A DNA stretch of 28,848 nucleotides from Apostichopus leukothele (GCA_010014835.2 JAAAKB020000009.1:1863241-1892088), one strand, 5' to 3'. Positions 1-10,825 are shown, numbered from the stretch's first letter. Notes: generated by a model from the sequence alone, not told the origin. Translations and numbers: made by a program.

Positions 1-1406
1 TTACCAAACCCCACTCCCCCCCCCCTCCCTTCCTACTCTCCCCCCATCAACTTTAATTCTCACTCATATTGACAATTTTTCTTTCATCATTTCATTCCAC
101 GAAGAACCTGACAATTCTTAACCGCTTGCAGATATGACACAATACACCTTTAATTTCTTATCACCACATCTCCTAATCCAGTCAGACTTATTCACAAACA
201 CAGCTCAGCTTTTTGTGGTTTTCAAAGTCTTTCTGACTTTTGTTTACATTTTCTCATAGAAGAATTGTAATGTAGATGCTTGGGAAATATCCATAAATGC
301 TGGTAGAGATACTGTCATAATATACTAATAAAATAAGATCACTCTTTGAATTTGTTTGCTGGTGGATTGATCGTTAAATCATCGAGGAGAGAAAACCTCG
401 TTACAAGTGGATGACAGAAAAAATGATTCTTTTTCTGTCATCTGCCAACCCTTATGAAAATGTCTCTCCCTGCAAACTGTTCCTCCAACTTTCTGTGTCG
501 ACCATAAATGTAATCTACAGTTTGGCTATATGATAAAATGCTAGCACTAGTTTACTATAATATTCTGATAAACGGAGTACAAAATACAAACACACACTAT
601 AACCAGGACCACAGAGGACAAAATATTAATAAGAGTCTTTTTTTAAGACTGTACCATTCATTGCAAAAATGGAATAGTCCATCGTTGGGTGAAACCATTC
701 ACTAAAATTATACAAAACTGCTGGAAGGGGGAACAATTGTTTCATTATTTCTCATTTTCGACATATGGTGAGAGGGGTCCAGATCGCTTCCTTGTAAACG
801 AAGTGGGGTATATCCAGGTATGTCTGCTAAACATGGAAGAATCCGTTTAAAAAATTCTGCGAGATTTAGGCCCGTTTTCTGCTGGATGACATCATTTCCT
901 TTAAGATACAAGATTAAATTTCTTCACTGGGTAGTCCAAATTTGTTGCAGGTTAAGTAACACCAAAGAACGACATGATAAATCTGTTGATGATTTGTCGG
1001 GAGGCTACAACCCGACCTCCTTTCTTAAAAACATTCGCTACTGTTTGAAAAGCAACCCAGTTTTTTTTAAGTTCAGCCAATCACTGGAGAGTGGCTTCGA
1101 TGAAACTCAAAACAAGATGGTTTTTAGAATTGGACTTATATTCTCCATAGGAGACAGAGAGAGAGAGAGTCTGCCACACTTTCCAAACGTTTGGCCCCGA
1201 ACACTTCGTTTCGATGTCAAGCCACATGTCCACCTAACTTCTCCAGGAAGGCCAGTACCTCCACCATTTATATTTCCTCTTGTGATACTTCACTCTGCTT
1301 GGAACCATGCTTGGCCCTCAGAGCCCTTACCAACAGAAATAAATCCACAACCTGGGAAATGAGAGTTTTTACTGTGCTCATGGTAGCAAGGCTTATCTGG
1401 GTCCTA
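1..1406 (-). other. Probable 3' UTR and downstream flank of calcineurin A
   Basis: Sequence following the calcineurin stop on the minus strand. No other gene was recognised. Candidate polyadenylation hexamers on the minus strand are ATTAAA variants at 149-154 and 52-57; no AATAAA was seen before the edge, so the transcript end may lie outside. A 180-codon open frame on the plus strand (820-1362) overlaps the 3' end of this region, but has no recognisable domain and I do not call it. A GA-rich tract lies at 1155-1170, and 12-24 is C-rich. Confidence 0.5.
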
Positions 1407-1522
1407 TTATGTAGTGGTGTTGTTCTGGGGGAGAGTGGCGTTGCGGCGTGGTGGCATTCTCTCGTTGACTTTGTCCAGTCCTTTAGCTTCCTGGAAGCCG
1501 CTGATTTTGTGGGTAGTGATTG
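1407..1522 (-). CDS. PPP3C: Calcineurin A terminal exon: autoinhibitory domain and stop
   Basis: This 116-bp coding part follows acceptor 'attttgatag'. Bases CA join the G of the previous exon to give Ala, followed by 37 codons and TAA at 1409-1407. The protein [18 protein letters not shown] then VNERMPPRR contains the autoinhibitory domain that plugs the active site (human [23 protein letters not shown]). The key Glu-Arg-Met-Pro-Pro residues are intact. It differs from vertebrate CnA in three ways. The 10-residue ATVEAIEADE cassette is absent from the direct join. About four residues of the AIKGFSPQHK linker are missing. The tail after MPPRR is only [11 protein letters not shown] instead of roughly 30-40 residues. 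Reading frame, phase and domain order make the assignment firm. Confidence 0.95.
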
Positions 1523-2413
1523 CTATCAAAATAGAGAGAAAATTAAAACCCAATGAAACTTTGAAAGGGTATCCAATATACCACACATTTCTTTTTAACT
1601 ATTCATGACTTTGAATATGTTATAAGGGACAGGGCGTCTCCTCGCCAAACTATCACAAAAAACCATCACAACAAACTTAGCAACAAATTTGAAACATAGC
1701 AAAAGTCAAAACTGGTTGAAATTTACCATTAAAAGCATCATGTGCAAAGTATACTCTGGTTTGTAAATCTTGACTGTGTCATTACTCTGATATGTAAAAT
1801 CAGACGTTGATAGACGGGTTTAACTTAGCCGATTAGAAAGACTAATAATTTTGTCCAATTTAACTAATTGTCTATATGTGTTCTTAGTTTGCTTTCATTT
1901 TAGTTTTGCCTTTGAAGAAGATCCCGCTAGGATCGAAACGGCAGGCCCTCTATCTTTTACATCTGTACCTACACAGGCTCTTTGCAGTAGATAAGCAGTC
2001 GGTTTTCCTAATTTCTATGGATTTCAGAGGACATATATTCATACTTTATTTCTTGAATAGTGTGGAGCAGAGGATTTTTGCATGTTTCGAATTTCTTAAA
2101 ATATTTATTCAACAATATCATATCCATTTATACTTCATTAAAGACCTGTATAAATAATACTTATCGGGATGTACAAGATGTTTCTCATTTTGTTTAAATT
2201 TCCTTAAAATCATTTTCTCCTTCCAACCTTGTTTGTTCTACATATCAAATGCAACTATGTCCTTTGAAAAGATACATAGATGCGCAGCACAAATCGTAAT
2301 TCTCCCGTTTACCCGCTGTGATTTCATCAGATATCCCCACCCCCAGGCCACCCATCCCCGAACATTCCTCTCTACCCTCCCCTGTCCCTGAATGGTTGGA
2401 TCAAATCTCATAC
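1523..2413 (-). other. Calcineurin A intron (last)
   Basis: An 891-bp intron with a GTATGAG donor and TTTTGATAG acceptor. In vertebrates a 30-bp cassette exon (ATVEAIEADE) can be inserted here; I searched the minus strand by eye for Glu-Ala-Ile-Glu codons and did not find one. It holds a hammerhead-like stem at about 1907-1943. It also holds an in-frame extension of the upstream exon to a stop at 2238-2240, with AATAAA hexamers (minus strand) at 2104-2109 and 2045-2050. Confidence 0.85.
1907..1943 (+). repeat. Stem-loop with hammerhead-like core strands, probably a dispersed retroelement fragment
   Basis: Stem TGCC/GGCA (1907-1910 with 1940-1943) encloses TTTGAAGA, a perfect 5-bp stem GATCC-CGCTA-GGATC (1920-1934), and GAAAC. 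The order 'TGAAGA - stem - GAAAC' resembles the CUGANGA/GAAA strands of hammerhead ribozymes, which are known to be carried by Penelope-like elements in animals. Here the C of CUGANGA is T and no clear cleavage triplet or third helix is visible. I therefore regard it as a degenerate or unrelated look-alike within a dispersed repeat that probably extends to about 2040. Confidence 0.3.
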
Positions 2414-2511
2414 CATTGAGTAATGTGTCTCTACCACCAGAGAGGGCTCCAGCCGGGAGCATGCCTGTTGGTGTCAATCCCTTCAGAGTTAACACACTCT
2501 CACTCTCCTCT
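2414..2511 (-). CDS. PPP3C: Calcineurin A exon: C-terminal autoinhibitory segment
   Basis: This 98-bp exon follows acceptor 'aaattcacag', completes Arg and adds 32 codons: [16 protein letters not shown], then [16 protein letters not shown]. It ends with one base before donor AATG|GTATGAG. It equals human residues about 415-447. The [14 protein letters not shown] segment is known in vertebrate CnA to fold back on the substrate-docking region and add to autoinhibition. It is strongly conserved here, with Ala replacing Ser and Val in PSGV, and RDTLLN in place of KQTLQS. In vertebrates the following sequence is either a 10-residue cassette (ATVEAIEADE) or a direct join to the last exon; the present exon ends in the same phase, at the same place. 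If the intron after it is retained, the frame stays open to 2238 (see findings). Confidence 0.96.
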
Positions 2512-2516
2512 CTGTG

Positions 2517-2563
2517 AATTTAAATAAACAAATTAAATAAATAAACAAATTAAATAAACAGAA
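2517..2563. repeat. AAAT/AAAC low-complexity direct repeats
   Basis: Two to three copies of a roughly 18-bp AAATTAAATAAATAAACA-type unit. It lies a few bases upstream of the acceptor of the 2511-2414 exon. On the transcript strand this is T-rich and probably serves as part of the polypyrimidine tract. Confidence 0.7.
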
Positions 2564-2879
2564 ACAAGTAGGAACTAGGATTAACTAAACCATTCACTTT
2601 AGAAAGAAATACCATCGCTAGTAGTCACAACCAGGACTGACAGGGACTTGTAAATTCCCCACCATCTTTGCTTCGGATATTTCTGATGATTTGATCAAAT
2701 TCAAGATTACTAAAGCAATTTTTGATTTTGGTTACAAGTCTGTACCAAAGTTTGTCACAAAAACATACAGCTTATTATTCCAAGTATTTTCTTTCACAAT
2801 TGATTGAACTAAAAACACCATTAAATCACAGCAAAACTAGCAACTATATATGAAAAACAGTTATTATTTTAAGTAGCAC

Positions 2880-2933
2880 ATTCTACATTTACTTCTACAT
2901 TTTACTTTTACTTCTACATTTTACATTCTACTT
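2880..2933. repeat. TTCTACATTTTACTT minisatellite
   Basis: About three to four imperfect copies of a 12-18 bp TTCTACATTTTACTTTTA unit in tandem. Simple-sequence origin, no coding meaning. Confidence 0.7.
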
Positions 2934-4139
2934 TTTGGTTAACTTTACGTCAAAGTCTCACCCTGTGGCAGATTAAAAAAACTTGTTTTGAAATTTTACA
3001 TCAGTTTAAAATCAACATTGTGAATTTAACCACTAAGGGAATCATCATCATCATCACTGAGTAATTATGACAAGTTGCTTGGTGTGATGTATAACTGATC
3101 ATGTTAGAGATTATGTTTACATGACAACAGAAGCAGGGTATGACTGCTTTGAAGAGATGGCCATAAAAAAGAGAGGGAAATTTGAAGGAACGATACAGGA
3201 AATACCACCAGTCCCCCCCCCCCCCTCCACCAATTTATCCTTTGAAAATGTTAATCACATTATGTTTTGAATAACATGGGTGACCTTGTTATGCCAGGCA
3301 CTGACTGGTTAGAATTCTTCTTGATAGAAACTAAACATGTTGTATGTCTGGAATAGAAACTGCTGCTGGGCATCATCAATGCTTTCAACTAAATGAAATG
3401 TGTGTAAAATGTAAGTAAGATTTTTGCTGTGGGCGTGGCTTAGAAAATGTAAGAACTGTTGTATTGGTTTGAATCCAGAAATGGAGGTAAAGAATATTTT
3501 CATGAGACGTATCACTTTATTCTCAATATCTTAAAACGAGGTGAGATAAATATGGCCAACAAGCCCAGACCAAATTATTTCTCTATCGATTGGGTCACTT
3601 TCTCATTGAACAGTAAGGCCTAGATAGTTTCCAATACGACAATATGGTGCAAAATGTATATATGTTCGAGATGCACACATTTCAAAAACTTGTTACCATG
3701 GTGATCTATGCATATGAATAATCTCAGATACCGGTTCAGGAAAGACATACAGACCTGGACATTGACACGTAGACACTTCAAAGTATTCTCAAATGTTAAA
3801 CTAAAATAATCAAAATAATGAGCAGGATAGAACGCTATTGGCCATGGTGTATTAATGCTGGTGGGCCAAGCCAAAACAATATATTTCTAATATTGTAATA
3901 AATTTCTAATATAATAAGACTTATAATGTGACAGAATATAACATAGGCTATACATTTATACATATATCAGAGGGGGTTTTAAGTGTTGTTATAATAATCA
4001 GCAGTTATTTTTACAATGCTTAAGTGACCACAAATGTGGGAGAAATCTGCAAGGGCTTATGGATTACAACTTACACGTCGGGTGGCTTCCAATTCAACAT
4101 TTTAACTCAAATTTGGAATCTTTTCAATTTAGAAAGTCA

Positions 4140-4292
4140 CTGCAGATGGGAAAACCGTAACCGTAGATTGCTCTTGGATGAAAAACCCACCTTACTATGA
4201 CCCTGCCAGGGATCGAACCCCGAACCTCCCGATTGCTAAGCCCCATTGCTTCTAATGCCACCGCCTTTATCCACTCGGCCACAGCACCGGTG
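4140..4292 (-). repeat. tRNA-derived SINE (Leu/Ser-like head)
   Basis: On the minus strand the head reads GGTGCTG TGGCCGAGTGG..., with a perfect pol III A box (TGGCCGAGTGG, 4281-4271) and a B box (GGTTCGATCCC, 4219-4209) about 50 bp downstream, as in long-variable-arm tRNAs. The acceptor strands (GGTGCTG versus CAGGGTC) do not pair properly, so it is not a functional tRNA. A tRNA-unrelated body (GTAAGGTGGGTTTTTCATCC..., toward about 4140) follows the head. This is the standard structure of a tRNA-derived SINE. Its exact 3' end is uncertain. It lies about 90 bp downstream of the calmodulin-binding exon on the transcript. Confidence 0.8.
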
Positions 4293-4381
4293 TTAATGCC
4301 TTGATGTAGTTATATTAATGTCTACTATGGAACCTCTCCAAACCTATTTTGAGGCATATATATTAAATGCATCTTCTCTCA

Positions 4382-4498
<117 letters not shown>

Positions 4499-5285
4499 TT
4501 AAGGTATTTCAGGCCTAACAAAGATGGCTTTTAAAGTAAAAACCTTTCCATGCATGATTTGGAAGCGACTCACAGAGAGAGACAAGTGAAAATACTGTCA
4601 GATCGTAGTTGGACACAGATGAAAGGATAAGGTTTACATTTATAAGCCAGAGTTTGTCCTTCAAAAGGAGAAAGTGAAATATTTTAAAAATAAAAAAAAC
4701 GGTTCAGAGCAACAAAGGGATGGAACACACTATGTCTGTGCAATAGTCAATGTTAGGATTTACAAAAGCTAAATGCTGTTCTTTTGTTACATCAATATTA
4801 ACACAAATACACATAGCAATATTACAGTGTTCACTGACGTTACATTATATAAGGTCAAAGGTGAAATATGTTAATTCAAGTTGTCTGAATCAATCCCTAG
4901 TTTGGAAATGGGAGTACAGGAAAAAATGGGATGGGGTATGGGTGGGGGGAGGAGGGAAGATGGGGGGTAGCGAAACTAAAGATCATGTCAATACTTTGTA
5001 TGAGACATTGCTGGGGGGTGAGAGGTGCAGCATATGGTGCCTTGTGGGTACCAGAGGGTGTTTAATTTAGCAGTATTCACAAGTCTTCTTTGGTAAGTCA
5101 TATACCATACATCACTCTATGGGCAATAAACAATTAAGTAGCAAGACTAAACACTATAAGGTGTACCACAACAGAAGATTCCCACCAATATGTATTTTCC
5201 TCGGATAAAAGCCCTACTATTCCCAAAGAGAAGATCAATAATATCTGATCACATTCCACCATGTTCTACCCACTTTTTGTACTCT

Positions 5286-5371
5286 ATACACACACACATT
5301 GTACGTACATACATACATACACACATACGTACCTGGATGTGTATATCTACTACATACATGTATGTGTGTTC
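5286..5371. repeat. CA / TACA microsatellite
   Basis: Compound simple repeat of (CA)n, (CATA)n and interrupted TACATACATGTATGTGTG, partly self-complementary. Confidence 0.8.
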
Positions 5372-5721
5372 CTTCACGTTACTCTGCGTAGCCTTGAAAA
5401 TTCAAGTCACTTCTCTCAGTCTCACATGCATTAACAAGTCTTGTCACAAAGAGTAACTTAGTAACACAACTGTATTTATCTAATGAAGCACAGGTAGGTT
5501 TTGACAATCTCATCATATTTCTCTCAGTCCTTAGGCAAAAAATTTTTTTTCAAAGAATAAAAGGCCATCCTTTTGAATCACAGAAGATTAGAAACCTCCC
5601 CCGTTTCTTGACTTTATAAATCCTCTTTAGTGAATCATGCCTTCCAAGGCAGTACTGTAACGATAAAAAAAGAGTACAGTACTTGCCTTAAAATTACTCC
5701 AACAGCCAAAAATAAATTTAT

Positions 5722-5744
5722 AAAAAAATAAATAAATAAATAAA
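5722..5744. repeat. (AAAT)n microsatellite
   Basis: Five uninterrupted AAAT units. Confidence 0.8.
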
Positions 5745-6019
5745 CAGTAAGGAATTTTGATTCCCAATTTTGTGTCAAGGCCAGTGGCTACCTTGATAAT
5801 TCATAAAGGTACGCTAGAATGCATCTTGAAACGCATCACCAGTAACAGCAGCAGGTTTTAGCTGGGCAAGAGTCCAAGGAGAGCAAATGTAGGGATAAGT
5901 TGGGAGAGATGTTAAGGTGCTCAGTGATACGGAACACAAATATCGCCTCTGTTTATATACGAGCAGTAATAACAGGCAGAGATGAAGATCGCTTCTTAAA
6001 TGACTCTACGGGAGAGGTT

Positions 6020-6140
6020 GTGATAACGAGCGGCCGCCGACGCCCGACAAGCAAGTATACATAGTTCTTGCACTAGTACATCATTGCCTTCGTGTGTCAG
6101 GCCGGTCGTCGGTGAGAGAGAAGCCTCGCTGGATAAGAAC
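6020..6140. promoter_or_regulatory. Short CpG-rich patch inside the intron (possible regulatory element)
   Basis: About 120 bp with many CpG dinucleotides, including a GCGGCCGC site, in otherwise AT-rich intron sequence. It could be an internal promoter or enhancer, or just compositional noise. No TATA box, initiator or linked first exon can be assigned. Confidence 0.2.
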
Positions 6141-6344
6141 TCGAAAAGATAATTAAACGATGTGTGATTGCTGCTTCTGTTGTTGATGCATGCTTCATCA
6201 AATTCAATAATAATAACAATAATAACAGTAGCAGTGCTGAGCCCTTACTGTATGGAGAAGCATACAGCATAACAACAGATAGACCACTGTATATACAGTG
6301 GGAGGATATGGTGAATAGTATAGTGAATCCATATAAGCAATAAT

Positions 6345-6410
6345 TGATTATTCTTGACATCACACTATATTGTACAGTGATTATTCTTTGACATCACGCT
6401 ACATTGCAGT
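6345..6410. repeat. 33-bp tandem duplication
   Basis: Two adjacent copies of TGATTATTCTTGACATCACA(C)..., starting at 6345 and 6378 and differing at a few bases. This is a small local duplication. Confidence 0.75.
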
Positions 6411-8469
6411 GTAGACATACTTTTGTTTTCAAGCAGTTTTACTTCACGACCATTTTGTTTTGTTTTGTAGGAATTTGTTTGTTTGTAGGAGTTTGTTTTT
6501 TTCCCCTCTCAAAATACCTGATTCTTTTTTTTTGGGGGGGGGGGGTTTCCCTCTCAAATTTACAATTTTGCTATTTGTATTTGATTTAATACCTTATGAA
6601 AAGTGTCTGGGCACAAATATTATGACAATCAAAAAGAATTGTTGAAATGAAAAAGATGAAGATCTATCTAAAACTTGGATCAATTTTTAATCATCTACAT
6701 TGAGCAAGGTTCTGTGGTTAACTTCCACAATATGCAATGGTAATGCAAAAAGGTTGCTTTAATCACAAACGACAAAAACAAATCTGTGCCGTCCTTAAAT
6801 TTCTTTCCAAAAACATGTCCTCTTCATCCAATCTTATGTGCAAACTGTCAGCTCACGAACATGACTTCCCCCGCCCACACCCCCCCCCCAAATGGATTGT
6901 GCGGCTCGGTAGAAGGGAATATTGCTACGACAAGTTTTCAAAATTAGCTTAATCCTCAAACATTCGGAATGATGGAGTGAACATGAAAACCAAACCAGTC
7001 ACTTTCTGCTCAGCAGTCATAAAAATGATATTTCATGTCAAACTGCAACACATTTATGGCTCAAATCTGAGCTTTTGATAACTTCCAACTAATCATTCAT
7101 GTTAATAATTAATAGCACAGATGACAAAAACACCTTTCAAGACTGACACAATTGGGTGAAAAATGGCCAAAAGTCTTACACATACTGTAGTACTGTAATG
7201 GGTAACTGTCTTTCATCAGAGGCAAAATATGTTCCCATGATAATACAGTATAATTTATGACTCATATCTGCACCAACTAACATAATTTTAAACGTTTTGA
7301 AACTATGGCTACTATAAATTTAGACTTAAATTTTTAAGTTAAATTATTTATATGATTTAAATCACTTAAATTATTCACAAAAGTGGTAAATATCTTTGTT
7401 TACCTGCTACATGTATTTGGAAAAATATGTATAAGGGTTGATATCAATATTTTCTGCAATTTAGTTTTGTCATCTTTCATTTCACAAGATGCCTTTTATA
7501 TGCCTTTAACAGGGCAGGAAAACTTAAACTTTGATGGTCAATCGGTGATTACTTTTTTATTGGGAAGCCGTTAATGCTTCAGACGATTAATCTGTTATCA
7601 AAAACCTGAAGTTAGCTTGCCCTTCTCTGAATTTTTTTTATCTGCAGACGTCCACATATTTAGTATGACAATTTATGTAACAGAAATGTACCGAGGAAAG
7701 TGGAACAATCAGAGAAAAAGGAGGCAAGAAAAGGCGAGGAAAAGTGGATTTCAGCAGATAGGGCACACGGATCTGTCTATACATACTACTATAAGAGGAA
7801 AAGGTTTACTAGAATTTTAGAGGGCATTTATATTAAGATATTGAATTTAATAAAACTCATATCTTCATCATCACTTGACTTCTTGTTACCTAACTATTTT
7901 TTCCCCCTTTGAGAAGAAACGAGGCTTACATGTTTTTATCATTATCTAGCTTAAACAAAGAGACAATGTTATCCTCTTAGGAACACGGCATTTTCAATGA
8001 CACTTTCCACCGTGCTGAGATCTTCATATCGGTAACCTTCAGTAATAATGTAACAAAAATGCTTCTGAAACTCGATTTTTTTAATAAAGAAAGTCAACTT
8101 TCAGTATATGCTGAATGTTTCAAACGGCTTTCTAGAGAAAGCAGGGAGAAAACATTATTAGCTCCTTGAAAGTCTCTGTTGCTATGGCAATGTTTATTTA
8201 GGTAATTTTTACTCTTTCTCTCTGCTCACACACTGCTGCTGAAAATTTCCCCAAAATGGCCTCAATCATGCCCAAATATTAGCTGAAGAGCACTGTTGCA
8301 TATCCCACACCTAACAATCAAGTGGCAGAGTTTACAATATCACATGGCAAGCATAGAAAACCCTCAAAAGCTGGCAAACGTAAGTCGTCCTCGTCATACG
8401 ATGGAGATATCATCATTGCTAAATGTCTGAGTTACAACTGGGGCATTAAAAAATGACGGTCAAAGGTCA

Positions 8470-8500
8470 GGGGGGGCGGGGCGGGGAGGGGAGGGGGTGG
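8470..8500 (+). repeat. G-rich tract with quadruplex-forming potential
   Basis: Seven or more runs of three to seven G separated by one or two bases (GGGGGGGCGGGGCGGGGAGG and onward). It fits the G3+N1-7 pattern many times over, on the strand opposite to the calcineurin transcript. Confidence 0.6.
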
Positions 8501-9666
8501 TGCTTCTTTCAGACCACATCATCAGAGAATTCAAAATCTTATTTTATATCATCTGAATGTTTCCACCATTGAATACATTATTCATAGGTTAACTTTTTAG
8601 AATCACATTCTGGTATCACTAATTTGTACCAAGTTAATTTCTAATATATTTATTTTAAATGAAAGCAACAGTTTAAGTGTTTCTGGGATAATTTTTGACA
8701 GTTTTTTCTACCTATGTGAATCTCACGTCAGCTATAATAGTCCTCAATTTTTTAGCTGATTCTAATTAAAAAAAAAAAATTATGCTAATACCGAAACCCT
8801 AAAATATTATCAGCCATTGAAATTTTAATAGGCACATTTCATTTCAAATGTCAAACCTTTTGAATTCAACTTGTATACATGTGGTTTAAGCTGCAATGAT
8901 TTTAATTACTCATTAACTAACCTTCATTAGGTGGAAGACTTTAACATGATCTCTTAGTCTTTGGCGAGACTAATGATCTTACTTTTGAGTAAACAGTCCG
9001 TAAAGTTTGGTATAGGATCTATCATCAGATGCAAACCTTTGCTGACCTGACTTCAAAAATGATATTCTGCTTATCCGCTTGCCTGTTCTATTCTCAATAG
9101 GACTTTCATTTGATAAATTTTGATAACCTACATGTTCTCAACCAAACAAGCATTAGAACCGCGAAATTATAACAATTTTTTGCCAACCTTGAAAATTTTG
9201 GCGCAACCAATTTACTCTAAGAAATTTTTCAAAGAAACTATTTTCAACAATTTCAAAACAAAGACTGGTTGATCAAACCATACACTTGTAAATTTTTTTT
9301 TTTTTTCATTTTTGGTAACTTCTCCATCATTTGAAGTGAAATTTTCAATGTTATTATCAAGCGCCATCCAAGCAAATCATATTGAACATGAAAGTTCAAC
9401 TCGATTGCCCTGCTTTACACCGAGCAGCATCCTGGAAAGACTTATTATTACAGATGGAGTGCTGAACCAAATATATAGATCTGTAATTAACAAAACATTC
9501 AGACACCATTCTACAGTTTTGCAGATCTTGCAGTCTGATAGCTAATTAGTAGGCAATTAATGAATCCATACGCTAATGGCAAATCTGACGACAACCAGAC
9601 ACTTTTGTAAGATTGTTGTATTTACAGTAGGATTGTTTCAAAGGTAAGAAGTTGAGGAGGCTGCAG

Positions 9667-9693
9667 CATCCTGCAGCTAAGCTGCGCAGGATG
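9667..9693. repeat. GC-rich hairpin
   Basis: CATCCTGCAGC, a TAA loop, then GCTGCGCAGGATG. The arms are complementary over 11 bp apart from a 2-nt bulge. Function unknown; it may mark the end of a mobile-element fragment. Confidence 0.5.
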
Positions 9694-9779
9694 AAACCAA
9701 ACTAAATTATGTGCACAAACTAAAATCATAGCATTGGAGAATTCACAGAGTAATTTTAGCTTTAAGTTTTGGAGTTATC

Positions 9780-10270
9780 ATGTTTAAAAGGTTTTCAGAA
9801 TTTGATGGCTCTTGACCTCATGTGACCTTTTGACCTCTATCAATTTCAATAGGATTCTTGCACTCACCAAGCTGGATCTACATACTAAGTATTAAGTTCA
9901 AGAAAGACGAACTTGTTGTGTGTTATCGTGTTTGCAAGATTTTCACACTTTCATTTAAATGTTGACCCCATATGACCTTTGACCTCCACCAATTTCAATA
10001 GGGTTCTTGTAATCAACAAGCTGAAACTGCATACCATGTATGAAGCTCAACAAAGATGTACTTTTTGAGTTATCGCGTTCACAATGTTTTCCGGCTTTGA
10101 CCTGTGTTGACCCCAAATGATCATTGAACTTCACAGAGAATGATAGGCTTCTTGTACTCAATAAGATGGATCGACATACCAAGTATGAAGTTAATCCACA
10201 ATTAACTTTTTGAGTTACCGTGTTTACAAGCAAATGTCACAGACACACGCACACGCCATTACCATCACAT
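9780..10270 (+). repeat. Tandem ~145-150 bp 'TGACC...CAATTTCAATAGGG' repeat
   Basis: Three diverged tandem units. Each has (C/G)TTGACCxCAxxTGACC, then CAATTTCAATAGG(A/G)TTCTTG, then an AAGCTG/AAGATGGAT segment, then CATACxAxGTATGAAG, then TTTTTGAGTTAxCGxGTT. Starts of the TTGACC motif are about 9811, 9961 and 10106. The block ends in CACAGACACACGCACACGCCATTACC-type sequence and a short inverted repeat (GATTCCTTTCG...CAAGGAATC, ending near 10299). I recognise this kind of periodic repeat as common in marine invertebrate genomes, but cannot name the family. It does not code for protein. Confidence 0.7.
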
Positions 10271-10825
10271 AGATTCCTTTCGCCTCTGGCAAGGAATCAA
10301 ATGCAGGTCATTCTTTGAACTTCCTGATCCATCAATTTGTGCATTAGCTTCAAGTAATACATAGTAGACTCTGTAACATATATGTTGGTATCTTTTACAC
10401 AGAGAGAAGGAAACATTGTAATCATCCGATAAAATGATATCAGAAGGATAAAATAAACATCTTACAAAATGTCAAATGCTGTTTCCAAGAAACCAAATCA
10501 TTTCATTAAACGATTGGGTAGTTTGTTTTTTATGATGAGGGGGTTCATCTAGCATGATGCAAAAGCATGATACTTCAAATTAATTAATGTTCAAAAAATG
10601 TTCTCAAGTGGAGGAAAGGCTTCTCTCTCATCTTAATACCTTGACATTCTAAAATATCATATAAGCAGCGATGACGAAAGAAAGAACAAAAACAAAAGCA
10701 ATAAAACAGGAAGTTTAGCATTCTTGTCTTGAAAATAATATAATTATTACAAGAAAGTAATAATAATTAACAAGACATTTCCTACTTCATTCATCTGAAG
10801 AACATCTGCACCTCTCTCCCCCCCC

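Noticed and set aside
820-1362. 180-codon open frame on the plus strand, the longest in the window
   Set aside because: No recognisable domain, poly-T and GA-repeat encoded segments, and it is antisense to the probable calcineurin 3' UTR. Length alone is not enough.
1191-1556. Plus-strand open frame of 121 codons
   Set aside because: It overlaps the calcineurin terminal exon on the opposite strand; the minus strand clearly carries the real protein.
4198-4292. Functional tRNA-Leu/Ser gene on the minus strand
   Set aside because: The acceptor stem does not pair and the anticodon and T arms are degenerate; better explained as a SINE head.
9312-9545. 77-codon plus-strand open frame
   Set aside because: No domain, splice context or conservation argument; base composition like the intron around it.
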